This document shows, piece by piece, positions 1 through 9,001 of a stretch of 64,000 nt of DNA. A program made the position numbers and the translations under genes. Origin of the DNA: Bdellovibrio sp. BCCA. Its GTDB lineage: Bacteria > Bdellovibrionota > Bdellovibrionia > Bdellovibrionales > Bdellovibrionaceae. The stretch spans positions 930,001-994,000 of the forward strand of contig NZ_JBBNAC010000001.1 of assembly GCF_037996825.1 (NCBI RefSeq), in the 5' to 3' direction. The notes under the pieces were generated by a model. That model had not been told where the DNA came from and ran no database searches. It saw only the letters and a list, made by a program, of their open reading frames with translations. The number at the start of each line of letters is the position of its first letter. Positions within the stretch are counted from its first letter, which is position 1.

Positions 1-376
1 TTTCGCCCGCAGTTCCCACCACGGAGTTTGTGAAGATCAACTGAGAGCTTTGCGGGATGTAACGGATTTTGAAGTTGTAGCCAGGCCCTACGGGGTTGAG
101 TTTTTTGTAGTTTCCGCGCAAAACCAAACGGTAGATGTCTTCGCCGTCAGAGTTTTTGCCGATAGGCTCAGACAATGTAAAAAGACGAAGCTCTACGTCT
201 TGTTGTGAGCTTGGAGTCGTCAATTTTCCGCCGTAAGTTCCAACCACTTTTTCAAAATTGTTGGATTGCTCCTGAAGGTCCGCAGCCTCTTTCGAGTTGT
301 TTTTTGATTTGTCTTTATCAAATGCGCAAGCCGCTAAGCTTAGAATCGCAACTGAAAGGATTAATTTTTTCAACAT
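1..376 (-). CDS. Lipoprotein of unknown function, C-terminus beyond window
   Basis: Read on the minus strand from an ATG at 376, the frame stays open to the window edge. It begins MLKKLILSVAILSLAAC, a short signal peptide with an LAAC lipobox, so the mature protein should be lipidated and held on a membrane facing the periplasm. After the cysteine there is a charged linker (DKDKSKNNSKEA) and then an apparent beta-strand-rich part with no domain I recognise. It starts 11 bases after the TolC-like gene's stop and GAGGGGC lies upstream of the ATG, so it is probably the third gene of the same transcript. The missing end prevents a length comparison. Confidence 0.8.
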   Translation of the reverse strand, partial: MLKKLILSVAILSLAACAFDKDKSKNNSKEAADLQEQSNNFEKVVGTYGGKLTTPSSQQDVELRLFTLSEPIGKNSDGEDIYRLVLRGNYKKLNPVGPGYNFKIRYIPQSSQLIFTNSVVGTAGE

Positions 377-387
377 ACGTGCCCCTC

Positions 388-1869
388 TTATTTATTATAT
401 TCAGAAGACGCAGAGTCATCTGGAATCAATTCGTCTCTGGCTGCAGCCCACTCATTCAATGCGATGGCATAGTTACCCACTGCTTGACTGTACTGAACCT
501 CAGAGTCGAAGAAATTATTCATTGCAGTGATTAACACAGAAATATCCGTACGGCCTTGATTGTAAGAGCGGTTGAGCTCTTGCGAAGCCTTTTCACGGAA
601 GCCTTTCTGTTTCTCAGTGCTCAAAGCAATCGCATAAGCTGCCTGAACCTTGCGCTGTGCTTGGGCTTCTGAGTTTTGTGCTTCAGAAAGTTCACGGGTC
701 AAACGAGTTTGCTCCAGATCTTTCGTAAGCTTTCTATTGATAACAGTTTCATTTTGAATGTCGGAGCCAAAGTTGTAAGCGAACTTAAGACCCGCGTAAT
801 ATTTTGGATGAGTTCCTGAAGCGAGTTCAGAATAGGAATTTTCCGCCGATTCATCCGCGCCTGAAGTATAAACCTTGCCGACGAAATTCAAAGTCGGGTA
901 GCTTAGTGATTGAGCGGCATCCAAAGACTCTTGAGCCGCTTCGACTTTGAGTTTTTGCGAACGGATCGAGCGAAGATCTTCCACTTTCTTTTCAACCAAT
1001 TTTGGAACTGGCGGAATGTCTTTAGGAACTTCGAACTTGATTTCAGTTCCTGGCTCCAATGCCAGAAGTGTCAGAAGATTTTCTAAGTTTGCAAGATAGT
1101 CTGTTGAAGCCGTTTTTACTTTCTGTTCGCGAGTTTCAAACTCTGCTTGAACTTGCGGCAGATCGCCTGGGTTGGAGTAGCCCAAAGACGTTTTTCTTTT
1201 TACTGCATCAACAAGCTTTTTATAACGGTCGCGAGAGTTCACGGCTTCTTTGAAGTTTTCTTGTGAAACATAAGTGTTCCAGAACTGACGGATCGCCTCA
1301 AGCACGACGTCTTCAAGTTCATTCGCACGAGCGATGTTGTTTGCCTGGTATGTCAGCTCCGCTGCGTTCACAACGCCACGGTCAGCAATACCAAAAAAAT
1401 TGCCTAACAAAGACTGCTCTAAAGTTAAACCGGCAAGATCAGCTGTTTGTTCTGGGATCGGAGGGTTTGAAGTAATGCCTTCTGCTTCCGCTTTTTGAGA
1501 AAGACGGCTGAGTTCTAAACCTAAAACCGTTCCAGTTGTGAAAGGCTTTTTCAGACTCGCCGTAGTTTTATAGCGTTCGTACTTTACGTCGGCTGCCTGG
1601 TTTGAGTTGGAAAGAAGACCCACGGTTTTGTCGTATTCGAAACCTGTTTCTACCAAAAGTTGCCAATCATAAGCTGACAACGTTTTCACAGGTTCCAGAC
1701 GGAACTGTTGGTACTTCAAATTCACTTCCATTGTTTTAGGTCCCTGTTTCAAAACAAGTTCCGCAACAGATTTTTGATTCAAAGTAATTTCTTTCGGAGC
1801 GGGAGCTTTTTGGGCCCAAGCTCCTTGCATTGCTGTCGTACTAAGAAGAGCTAGAAATAGTTTTACCAT
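388..1869 (-). CDS. TolC-family outer membrane channel protein
   Basis: 493 residues with a signal peptide (MVKLFLALLSTTAMQGAWA). The body is long alpha-helical segments rich in Ala, Gln, Glu and Lys, with the internally duplicated pattern of the outer membrane efflux protein (OEP/TolC) family; GYSNPGDLPQVQAEFE and the C-terminal QGRTDISVLITAMNNFFD are typical of the helix and strand borders. Such trimeric channels form the exit duct of RND, ABC or MFS pumps and type I secretion. Its start overlaps the preceding barrel gene by 7 bases, and an AcrB-like pump is encoded divergently at 2850, which supports an efflux role. No periplasmic adaptor gene is visible here; it may lie left of the window. 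Family placement is confident, substrate unknown. Confidence 0.85.
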   Translation of the reverse strand: MVKLFLALLSTTAMQGAWAQKAPAPKEITLNQKSVAELVLKQGPKTMEVNLKYQQFRLEPVKTLSAYDWQLLVETGFEYDKTVGLLSNSNQAADVKYERYKTTASLKKPFTTGTVLGLELSRLSQKAEAEGITSNPPIPEQTADLAGLTLEQSLLGNFFGIADRGVVNAAELTYQANNIARANELEDVVLEAIRQFWNTYVSQENFKEAVNSRDRYKKLVDAVKRKTSLGYSNPGDLPQVQAEFETREQKVKTASTDYLANLENLLTLLALEPGTEIKFEVPKDIPPVPKLVEKKVEDLRSIRSQKLKVEAAQESLDAAQSLSYPTLNFVGKVYTSGADESAENSYSELASGTHPKYYAGLKFAYNFGSDIQNETVINRKLTKDLEQTRLTRELSEAQNSEAQAQRKVQAAYAIALSTEKQKGFREKASQELNRSYNQGRTDISVLITAMNNFFDSEVQYSQAVGNYAIALNEWAAARDELIPDDSASSEYNK

Positions 1870-2648
1870 GTTACTTTTGTTCCTAATTCAAAGTTGTCTT
1901 TTTGCAGAGCAATCTCGCTGCTGTCGTTGAGATTTCTTTGAGACCATTCTGTGAAAAGAGACCATTTATTAGAGATCGCAAAATCAAGACCGTATCCCAT
2001 AGCGTGGAAACCCGCCGATTTTGAGAACGCCGCGAAGTCGTCAGAACTTGTTTGTGTGTAACTTAAAGTTCCATACTGGGGAGACAAAGTGAAAGACAAC
2101 CAAGCTAGACGCTCCCAAGAAACGGCTATCATAGGACCTACGCTGAACATTGTTGTGTTCAAACGGGCGTCGTCAATTTTGTAACCTGAAGCCAAAGTAG
2201 CATCCACACTTTGGGAGGCAAATCCGGCCTTACCGCGAACGCCGAATTTCCAAAGAACGGCTTTTGTTTGGAACGGAACGCTCATCACGCCCAACTCAAG
2301 GCTTGGCATGACGGTGCTGTCATTTTTGCTTAAGTCAAAAGTGCCGGAACCTTGTTTTGTCGCTGTTCCCTCAGCTTGAAACATTTGACCGGAGAAAGCG
2401 GCAAAGTATTTCCAAGGACGAGTCACGACTTCAGGGCGAGGATCTTTCAAAGTCAGCATTCCAGAAACTTGGGCGTCTGAAGCGGCGGCTTTTTCTTGGC
2501 GTTCGTCGATTTTAGATTCAGCAAGAGCTTTTTCTTTTAAAGAAAGTTCTGGTGCAGAAGTTGCGGGTGCAGAAGATTTTTTTCCAGCAGGAGCTGCTCC
2601 GCAAACCACGGTGAAAAGAGTAACGACAAGAAGGAGCGACAATTTCAT
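1863..2648 (-). CDS. Putative outer membrane beta-barrel protein
   Basis: 261 residues from the ATG at 2648, chosen over an in-frame GTG at 2657 because GAGGTGG sits 7 bases before it and overlaps that GTG. A signal peptide (MKLSLLLVVTLFTVVCGA) is followed by an Ala/Ser/Lys/Glu-rich linker to about residue 65, then alternating amphipathic strands ending in an aromatic residue (GTKVTW), as in small outer membrane barrels. I recognise no named family. It is first in an apparent operon with the TolC-like channel (7-base overlap), so it may be an envelope accessory of the efflux system; that role is inferred from position only. Confidence 0.7.
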   Translation of the reverse strand: MKLSLLLVVTLFTVVCGAAPAGKKSSAPATSAPELSLKEKALAESKIDERQEKAAASDAQVSGMLTLKDPRPEVVTRPWKYFAAFSGQMFQAEGTATKQGSGTFDLSKNDSTVMPSLELGVMSVPFQTKAVLWKFGVRGKAGFASQSVDATLASGYKIDDARLNTTMFSVGPMIAVSWERLAWLSFTLSPQYGTLSYTQTSSDDFAAFSKSAGFHAMGYGLDFAISNKWSLFTEWSQRNLNDSSEIALQKDNFELGTKVTW

Positions 2649-2849
2649 AATTCCCACCTCGAAGACTGTATTTAAATGCGGCGTCAGGAATAGTCCGATG
2701 AAAGGGGTCTGTCAACCGAAGTTTAGCCTCCTAAGGGGGGCTAACAAACATAAGGATTTCAAGGCTTTGAGAGCGATGTGTTGAAAGAAAATCGTAATGA
2801 CTATTTTACAGGGATTGCCTACAGTGGCGAGTCTTATGAGGAGTGTTAA

Positions 2850-5800
2850 ATGAAGCTCTCGGATATTTCGATTAAGAATCCCGTATTTGCGTGGATGTTG
2901 ATGTTTGGATTGATGATTTTCGGTCTGATCTCATTCTCTCGTATGGGCGTGAGTCAGATGCCAGACGTCGACTTTCCAACGGTGAACGTCAGCGTGACTC
3001 TGCAGGGGGCTGCGCCTGAGGTGATGGAAACGCAGGTTGTCGACCCGATTGAAAGTTCATTGATGTCGGTGGAGGGGATTCAGTCCATCAAGTCGAGCAG
3101 TAAAACGGGCTCTGCAACGATCACCGTGGAGTTCGATCTAGATCGCAATATCGACGTGGCTTTGCAAGACGTGCAAGCCAAGGTAGCAGCGGCTCAGCGC
3201 CTTTTGCCAGATGACGTAGATGCTCCAACACTTTCCAAAACAAATCCGGATGACCAGCCGATCATTTGGTTGGCACTGACTTACGAAAAAGAAGATCCTG
3301 AATTCTTAATGCGTTATGCGCGCGATTATTTGAAGGACCGCTTCACAACTGTTGAAGGTGTCGGTGACATCTTCCTTGGTGGTTACACGGATCCTGTGAT
3401 GCGTGTGCGTGTTCGTCCGAAAGATTTGATTCGTTATAACATCGCGGTGAGCGATGTGATGGATGCAATCTCCAGTGAACACTCCGAGCTTCCTGGTGGT
3501 TACATCGAAACGGATAAAAAAACTTTCAACGTCCGTACGATGGGTGAGGCGAAAACGGAAGAGGAATTCCGCTCTATCGTGATCAGCCGCCGGGCCGGTG
3601 CCACGGTCGCTGATCCAACGAATATGGTGAAGATCTCTCAAGTGGCCGATGCGAGCATGGGGCTGGATAAGATTTCTCGTATGTCGCGCTTTAATGGCAA
3701 GACAGCGTTGGGTTTAGGTATCCGTAAGCAGCGTGGAACCAATGCCGTGGCTGTTGCGAAAGCCGTGAAAGAAAAAATCAACGAGATCCAAACACAGCTT
3801 CCTGAAGGTATGAAAATTCAAGTGAACTTTGACAGTACAAAGTTCATTGAGCAATCCGTGCACGAGTTGAACAAACACTTGATGCTTGCGGTGATCTTGA
3901 CATCTTTGGTGTGTTGGTTGTTTTTGGGAAGCTGGTCAGCGACGTTCAACGTTTTACTGTCGATTCCGACCTCGTTGTTGGGGGCCTTCATCGGTCTTTA
4001 CTTCCTCGGTTATACTCTAAATACATTCACCTTGTTGGGTCTGACGCTGGCGATTGGTATCGTCGTGGATGACGCCATCATGGTTCTAGAAAATATCTTC
4101 CGCTATAACGAAAACGGAAGAGGACGTATTGAGTCTGCGATCTTAGGCGCGCGCGAAATTTCGTTTGCTGCAATGGCCGCGACAGCCGCCGTTATTGCGA
4201 TCTTCTTACCAGTCGCTTTTATGAAGGGGATCATCGGTAAGTTCTTCATGCAATTCGGTGTGACGATCTCCATCGCGGTCTTCTTGTCCTTGGTGGAGTC
4301 TTTAACGATCACGCCAATGCGTTGTGCGGGTTTTGTTCATCACGGTGAAAGAACAACAAAAATTGGTCGTGCGTTTGAAGCGTTCATGGAAAACCTCAAA
4401 GTTTCTTACGACGTGTGGTTGCGTAAATCTTTAGAGCATCGTTGGAAAGTTGTTCTTGGCTCTATCGTCTTCGTGGCGGTGTCTTTTGTTTCTATCAAAT
4501 TCTTGAACAAAGAGATGAGCCCGGCGCAAGACCAAAGTATCTTCATCGCGCGTTTGATGCTTCCGGTGGGAACGTCTTTACCGTACACGGACCAGCAGAC
4601 CAAACAGGCTGAGAAGTGGTTGCTCTCTCGTCCTGAAGTTCAACAAGTGTATGCGGCTATCGGTGGTTTTGGTGGTGGTGCTTCTGATGCCAACACGACG
4701 ATGATGTTTGTGACGTTGAAAGATGTGAAAGATCGTGGCAAGGACCCAGAAAAAGGAAAGCCACTTTCGCAACAAGAGTTCATGCAGATTGCACGTAAAG
4801 AGCTCGCGAAAATTCAAGATGTGCGTCCCGTCTTGATGGACTTGTCACAACAAGGTTTCTCGGGCGGTCGTGGTTATCCGATTGAGTTTACGATCTTGGG
4901 TTCCGACTGGGACAAACTTGCGAAGTACACGCAAGACATGATGAAAGAGATGGAAAAAAGCGGCCTGATGGTCGACGTCGATTCCAACTATCTTTTAGGT
5001 ATGCCTGAAATCCAAGTGAAGCCGGATCGCGTCTCGGCGGCTCAGCATGGTGTAAGTATTAAGTCTATCGGTTCGACCGTGAATGCTCTGATCGGTGGAG
5101 TGAAAGTCGGCGAGTATCCAGAGGGTGGGCACCGTTACGATATCAAAGTGAAGCTTGTCGATCAGGGAAATCCGATGGATGAGATTAAAACTTTGTTCGT
5201 AGGAAACAGTCGTGGGAATTTAATTCCACTTCCTCGCGTGACGAAAGAAGAAATGGGTTCAAGTCTGCAGTCGATCTCTCGTTCCAACCGTCAACGTGCC
5301 ATCACGGTGACTGCGAACTTAAAGCCGGGCGTTTCACAGCAAACGGCGATGAACTATGTGGAAGCAACGGCGAAGAAAATGCTCGGTCCTGGTTACATGA
5401 TCGATCAAGGCGGAAGCTCGAAAACATTTAAAGAGTCTTTCCAAAGTTTGATCTTTGCTTTGGTGTTAGGTCTTGTGATTGCCTACATGGTTTTGGCGAG
5501 TCAGTTCAACTCGTTCATTGATCCTGTGACGATCTTGATGGCCTTGCCGTTTAGTTTCAGTGGTGCATTCTTCGCGTTGCTGATCACGGGTCAATCATTG
5601 AATATGTTCTCAATGATCGGTTTGTTACTTTTAATGGGTATCGTGAAAAAGAACTCCATCCTGTTGATTGAGTTTACGAATACGGTTCGGGATCGCGGAA
5701 CTCGTGATGCGAAAGCCGCGTTGATCGAGGCCTGCCCAATTCGTCTTCGTCCGATCCTAATGACTTCGATTGCAACGATTGCGGCGGCCATTCCTTCGGC

Positions 5801-6002
5801 GACAGCGACAGGAGCAGGTTCCGAAACAATGCGACCGATGGCGATTTGTTTGATCGGTGGTGTGGTTGTCTCCACAGCGTTGACGTTGTTCGTAGTTCCT
5901 TGCGTTTATTCGTTGATGGATAAATTCAAAAAACGCGACGAGGTTCGTGAGAAAACAAAACAAGCCTTTGCGGCTGTGGGCTCAGAAGCTCTTGACGCTT
6001 AA
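2850..6002 (+). CDS. RND efflux pump, AcrB/HAE1 family
   Basis: 1050 residues, the normal length for an inner-membrane hydrophobe/amphiphile RND pump that trades protons for export of drugs or lipophilic compounds. The N-terminus (MKLSDISIKNPVFAWMLM) is the first transmembrane helix. The proton-relay pair in TM4 is present as D407-D408 in GIVVDDAIMVLEN, and the TM10 lysine is in GIVKKNSILLIEF (K934 region). Two large periplasmic loops lie near residues 35-340 and 560-860. GAGGAG stands before the ATG. It is divergent from the TolC-like operon; the usual adaptor protein is not in the window. A strong terminator follows the stop. The family is certain, substrates are not. Confidence 0.95.
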   Translation: MKLSDISIKNPVFAWMLMFGLMIFGLISFSRMGVSQMPDVDFPTVNVSVTLQGAAPEVMETQVVDPIESSLMSVEGIQSIKSSSKTGSATITVEFDLDRNIDVALQDVQAKVAAAQRLLPDDVDAPTLSKTNPDDQPIIWLALTYEKEDPEFLMRYARDYLKDRFTTVEGVGDIFLGGYTDPVMRVRVRPKDLIRYNIAVSDVMDAISSEHSELPGGYIETDKKTFNVRTMGEAKTEEEFRSIVISRRAGATVADPTNMVKISQVADASMGLDKISRMSRFNGKTALGLGIRKQRGTNAVAVAKAVKEKINEIQTQLPEGMKIQVNFDSTKFIEQSVHELNKHLMLAVILTSLVCWLFLGSWSATFNVLLSIPTSLLGAFIGLYFLGYTLNTFTLLGLTLAIGIVVDDAIMVLENIFRYNENGRGRIESAILGAREISFAAMAATAAVIAIFLPVAFMKGIIGKFFMQFGVTISIAVFLSLVESLTITPMRCAGFVHHGERTTKIGRAFEAFMENLKVSYDVWLRKSLEHRWKVVLGSIVFVAVSFVSIKFLNKEMSPAQDQSIFIARLMLPVGTSLPYTDQQTKQAEKWLLSRPEVQQVYAAIGGFGGGASDANTTMMFVTLKDVKDRGKDPEKGKPLSQQEFMQIARKELAKIQDVRPVLMDLSQQGFSGGRGYPIEFTILGSDWDKLAKYTQDMMKEMEKSGLMVDVDSNYLLGMPEIQVKPDRVSAAQHGVSIKSIGSTVNALIGGVKVGEYPEGGHRYDIKVKLVDQGNPMDEIKTLFVGNSRGNLIPLPRVTKEEMGSSLQSISRSNRQRAITVTANLKPGVSQQTAMNYVEATAKKMLGPGYMIDQGGSSKTFKESFQSLIFALVLGLVIAYMVLASQFNSFIDPVTILMALPFSFSGAFFALLITGQSLNMFSMIGLLLLMGIVKKNSILLIEFTNTVRDRGTRDAKAALIEACPIRLRPILMTSIATIAAAIPSATATGAGSETMRPMAICLIGGVVVSTALTLFVVPCVYSLMDKFKKRDEVREKTKQAFAAVGSEALDA

Positions 6003-6005
6003 GAC

Positions 6006-6036
6006 GAAAAAAGCTCCCTTAGGGGAGCTTTTTTAT
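6006..6036. terminator. Bidirectional rho-independent terminator
   Basis: AAGCTCCC pairs with GGGAGCTT around a TTAG loop, with A-runs on the left and T-runs on the right, so it can end both the RND gene (plus) and the PilZ-like gene (minus). Confidence 0.85.
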
Positions 6037-6044
6037 TTCTGACT

Positions 6045-6317
6045 TTAATCTAAAAATTGAATTCCAGCTTTCACCACATTGTCATCGACCGCTTTGACCC
6101 AGATGACTTTGGCGCGCATCGGGGAAAGGCGTCCGACCTTCACTTTGATAACTTGGTCTTTTTCGACGGTTTCCATGGTTTTGATAAGTAGGGCACAGCC
6201 CGTATAAGATTCATTGAGGATCAAAGCAACGGCCGTGGCCGCAAAGCCCGTTTCATCATGAAAATCTATGAGGGCATGATCCAGCGGATCTGGTTGAAAT
6301 CGTATCGATCTCGTCAT
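6045..6317 (-). CDS. Small PilZ-like protein, possible c-di-GMP receptor
   Basis: 90 residues, the size of a lone PilZ domain. An N-terminal RSIRF and a central NESYTGCALLI resemble the two c-di-GMP contacts of PilZ (RxxxR and [D/N]xSxxG), although the arginine motif is degenerate, with two residues rather than three between the arginines. The rest follows a PilZ barrel: VIKVKVG, then MRAKVIWVK and a final VKAGIQFLD. Divergent from rsmG, with a GGAG-like site (TAAGGAGCC) before the ATG. It could instead be a PilZ-fold protein that no longer binds nucleotide. Confidence 0.65.
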   Translation of the reverse strand: MTRSIRFQPDPLDHALIDFHDETGFAATAVALILNESYTGCALLIKTMETVEKDQVIKVKVGRLSPMRAKVIWVKAVDDNVVKAGIQFLD

Positions 6318-6417
6318 AGATGGCTCCTTAGGGTTATTTTACCCCAAAAACCTGAAGTCGGCTTAACTTTTTCATGAATCATTAGCCTGGGCTTAAAATT
6401 TCGATTATCTTCGTTTT

Positions 6418-7029
6418 ATGTATTTTGAACAAAGAACCCCCTTATTTTTGCAATTAGGCTTTCGTGAAGAAGCCTTGCCTCAGCTAAAAGCTTACGTGGA
6501 TCTTTTATGGGCGGCCAATGAGGATCTCAACTTGGTCAGTCGTAAAATGACCTTCGAAGAGCTCATCGACAATCACGTGATTGACTGTCTTTTACCGCTT
6601 AAAAGATTTCCAAAAAACATCAAATCCGCAGCGGATTTCGGTGCGGGCGGGGGGCTTCCGGGAGTGATTTACGCTATCCAATTTCCCGAAGTGAAATACC
6701 ACTTGTACGAAAAGAGTCCAAAGAAGCAGGAATTCTTAACTTGTTGTAAGACCATTGCTCCGAATTTAGAAATCCACGGGGAGATTCCTAAAGAACTTAA
6801 AGGTGTGGAGCTTGTTACAGCTCGTGGATTTAAGCCGATTGATGTGATCCTGGAAGTCAGCCGTGACTATTATAAGAAAAACGGGAAGTACTTTTTGCTT
6901 AAAGCTCGTAAAGAAAAAATCGACGAAGAAATCACATTGGCGCGAAAAAAATTTAAAGATCTTAAAGTTGAGATTGAGCCTTTGGCATCGCCGGTTTTGG
7001 AAGTTGAACGTCATTTGGTGTTGATCTAA
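6418..7029 (+). CDS. rsmG: 16S rRNA (guanine527-N7)-methyltransferase RsmG
   Basis: 203 residues, the family length. The SAM-binding loop AADFGAGGGLPGV (about residues 71-83) corresponds to the RsmG signature usually written DIGSGAGFPG, and LVTARGF (about 137-143) matches the TARA-type active-site segment. The enzyme methylates G527 in the 530 loop of 16S rRNA in the cytoplasm. No Shine-Dalgarno sequence precedes the ATG (ATTATCTTCGTTTT), and a TAAAAT about 20 bases upstream could be a -10 element giving a nearly leaderless mRNA. The gene is not beside gidA/parAB here, unlike many genomes. A small secreted protein follows after 3 bases. Confidence 0.9.
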   Translation: MYFEQRTPLFLQLGFREEALPQLKAYVDLLWAANEDLNLVSRKMTFEELIDNHVIDCLLPLKRFPKNIKSAADFGAGGGLPGVIYAIQFPEVKYHLYEKSPKKQEFLTCCKTIAPNLEIHGEIPKELKGVELVTARGFKPIDVILEVSRDYYKKNGKYFLLKARKEKIDEEITLARKKFKDLKVEIEPLASPVLEVERHLVLI

Positions 7030-7032
7030 TAA

Positions 7033-7521
7033 ATGAAATCACTTTATAGCATACTTACTTTTTTCTTTTTCTTATTGATGTCTTTTACTGCATTCGCCGG
7101 TGAACCTGTTCCAGCAGGTTGTACAGCGTCCAGAAATTTTTCTTCTGATGCTTACAAAGCATGGATCTCAAAGGAAACAAAGCATTCTGCAAGTGAAGAG
7201 GCGAGCCAAAGCAAAGACATTCCTTTGAATAAAAAAGTCGAATTGCAACTGAATGCGAAGCAAGGCGAATTCAAGGGATTCGTGACTTTCGAAATTCCTG
7301 AAGCGGGCATGTATGTCATTGCAACCGATGCTTATCCTCACATGGATATCACGGAGCTCACAACGAGTGAGACCTTAAGCCCTACCGACTTTGGAAAGAT
7401 CCGTGACTGTGGAACCGTCAGCAAAGCCTTGCGTTTTGAGTTCGCAAAACCTGGCAAGTTTCTGCTGGGTTTTACGAGTGGTCAAGGCCCCATCTTAAAT
7501 GTCTTAATTTGGAAACTTTAA
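7033..7521 (+). CDS. Secreted protein of unknown function
   Basis: 162 residues with a clear signal peptide (MKSLYSILTFFFFLLMSFTAFA). The mature part has two cysteines (PAGCTAS and IRDCGTV) that could form a disulfide in the periplasm, and reads as a compact beta-rich domain (FKGFVTFEIPEAGMYVIATD; GKFLLGFTSGQGPILNVLIWK). I do not recognise the family. It follows rsmG by 3 bases without its own ribosome site, so it is probably translated by coupling, although the functions look unrelated. It converges on the ygiD-like gene 4 bases later. Confidence 0.75.
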   Translation: MKSLYSILTFFFFLLMSFTAFAGEPVPAGCTASRNFSSDAYKAWISKETKHSASEEASQSKDIPLNKKVELQLNAKQGEFKGFVTFEIPEAGMYVIATDAYPHMDITELTTSETLSPTDFGKIRDCGTVSKALRFEFAKPGKFLLGFTSGQGPILNVLIWKL

Positions 7522-7525
7522 AGAA

Positions 7526-8299
7526 CTAACTCCACAAAACAGAGCGCATGGAAAGACTTCCCATCTCATATCCTCCCTCGTAAGGGTAGGAGATTTTGTC
7601 TTGCTCTGTGGAAGCTCCATAACAGTAAAGCAGGGGAAGATAGTGTTCCGGTGTCGGGACTGAAAGTGCTGCGGCTTCGCCGAGTTTCTTTTCAAAACCT
7701 GTCAGAGTCGCTGTGTCTCTTTCTTCCAAAGATTTTTTAATCGCAAGATCAAACTCTTGATTCCAAGGATAAACGGCTGTCGGTTCGCGCCAGTTTAGCA
7801 CGCGCAAGTTGTGCACGATATTGCCGCTTCCTAAAATCAAAACACCTTTTTCACGAAGGGGACGCAAAAGTTTTCCCATCTCCAAATGCTGCTCCGGAGT
7901 TTTTGTCACATCAAGGCTCACTTGAAAAACCGGAATATCAGCATGCGGGAACATGTGAACTAAAACAGACCAAGCGCCGTGATCCAATCCCCATTTTTCA
8001 TTCAAGGTTGAATCGGGTAAAAGTTTTTGGGCTTCATGCGCGATACTCAAAGGGCCGCGTGCGGGATACTGCACATCAAAAAGAGCTTTTGGAAAACCGT
8101 AGAAATCATGAATGGTCGCAGGAGCGGCATTGTAAAGAACTTGAGTTCCCTGTGTCTCCCAGTGAGCGGAGACACAGAGAATCGCCTGTGGTTTTGGAAG
8201 CATTTTTCCAAGAGTGTTCAGTCCCACCGTGAAGGGATTCGTGTCGAGAGCATTCATCGGTGAGCCATGACCCACAAAGAGCACAGGCATGAGAGACAT
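7526..8299 (-). CDS. ygiD: Class III extradiol ring-cleavage dioxygenase, YgiD/DODA family
   Basis: 257 residues, family length. The fold's metal ligands are visible: FVGHGSPMNAL near the start (His), CVSAHWETQG (His) and LDHGAWSVLVHMFP (His-rich active-site segment), ending in LPLLYCYGAST. Family members are cytoplasmic non-haem Fe(II)/Zn(II) enzymes that open catechol rings such as 4,5-DOPA; the true substrate of most bacterial members is unknown. It starts 4 bases after the YceI-like gene's stop, so the two form one operon, and both face a LysR regulator, a frequent proteobacterial arrangement. Enzyme class is secure, substrate is not. Confidence 0.88.
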   Translation of the reverse strand: MSLMPVLFVGHGSPMNALDTNPFTVGLNTLGKMLPKPQAILCVSAHWETQGTQVLYNAAPATIHDFYGFPKALFDVQYPARGPLSIAHEAQKLLPDSTLNEKWGLDHGAWSVLVHMFPHADIPVFQVSLDVTKTPEQHLEMGKLLRPLREKGVLILGSGNIVHNLRVLNWREPTAVYPWNQEFDLAIKKSLEERDTATLTGFEKKLGEAAALSVPTPEHYLPLLYCYGASTEQDKISYPYEGGYEMGSLSMRSVLWS

Positions 8300-8303
8300 A
8301 AAA

Positions 8304-8906
8304 TTAACCTTTCTTTTCGATCGGCTTGTTGGCTTCGATCTTGATGATCAAAGTCACTTCGTCGCCGACAACAGGACCCGCTTCAACAGCTTTGCTCCAA
8401 GTCAAACCGAAGTCTTTACGGTTGATTTTTCCCGTCGCAGAGAAAGCCACTTTGTGATTACCAAATGGGTCATTCACATCACCCAAGTATTTCACGTCAA
8501 GAGTCACTTCTTTAGTTTTACCCTTCAAAGTCAAATCGCCAACGAGTTTCAAGTTATCAGCTGTTCCAACGATCTTCTTTGTGACAAAAGTCATTTTTGG
8601 ATTCTTCGCTACGTCAAAGAAATCCGGGCTCTTCAAGTGATCGTCACGGTCTTTATTGTCCGTGTTGATCGTTGCAACATCCACATTCAGGTTCGCTTTC
8701 GATTTTTCCAACTTTGGATCAATCGTGATGCTGCCATCAAATTTATTAAAGCGACCTTCCACAGTAGCGATCACCAAGTGAGGAATCTCGAAACCGATTT
8801 TTGAGTGAGCGGCGTCGATAGCATATGTTCCTGCAGGGATTGTTTTTCCCGCAAAAGCTGTCACACTTGCAAGCGTCACCAGTGTGCTGAGGATTAAATT
8901 TTTCAT
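8304..8906 (-). CDS. YceI-family periplasmic lipid-binding protein
   Basis: 200 residues from the ATG at 8906, chosen because AAAGGAG lies 8 bases upstream and the signal peptide MKNLILSTLVTLASVTAFA starts there; an upstream in-frame start at 8939 would spoil it. The mature part has the YceI lipocalin-like pattern: AGTYAIDAAHSKIGFEIPHL, VDVATINT, DDHLKSPDFFDV, GDLTLKGKTKEVTL and INRKDFGL. Relatives bind isoprenoid or other long lipids in the periplasm. It heads an operon with the ygiD-like dioxygenase and is probably controlled by the divergent LysR gene. Confidence 0.92.
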   Translation of the reverse strand: MKNLILSTLVTLASVTAFAGKTIPAGTYAIDAAHSKIGFEIPHLVIATVEGRFNKFDGSITIDPKLEKSKANLNVDVATINTDNKDRDDHLKSPDFFDVAKNPKMTFVTKKIVGTADNLKLVGDLTLKGKTKEVTLDVKYLGDVNDPFGNHKVAFSATGKINRKDFGLTWSKAVEAGPVVGDEVTLIIKIEANKPIEKKG

Positions 8907-9001
8907 AAGTAGTTCTCCTTTTATTGTTGTTTGACCCACTTAGTATCGCCCTATTTACATTATTGCGAAAGGTGACATAAATGGGATACACTGTTGCACA
9001 T
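8907..9001. promoter_or_regulatory. Divergent yceI / lysR promoter region
   Basis: A 95-base space between the two start codons. On the plus strand TTGCGA at 8963, about 18 bases, then TACACT could be -35/-10 elements for the LysR gene. If so its mRNA leader is nearly absent. LysR operator half-sites are expected here but I could not single one out. Confidence 0.35.
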
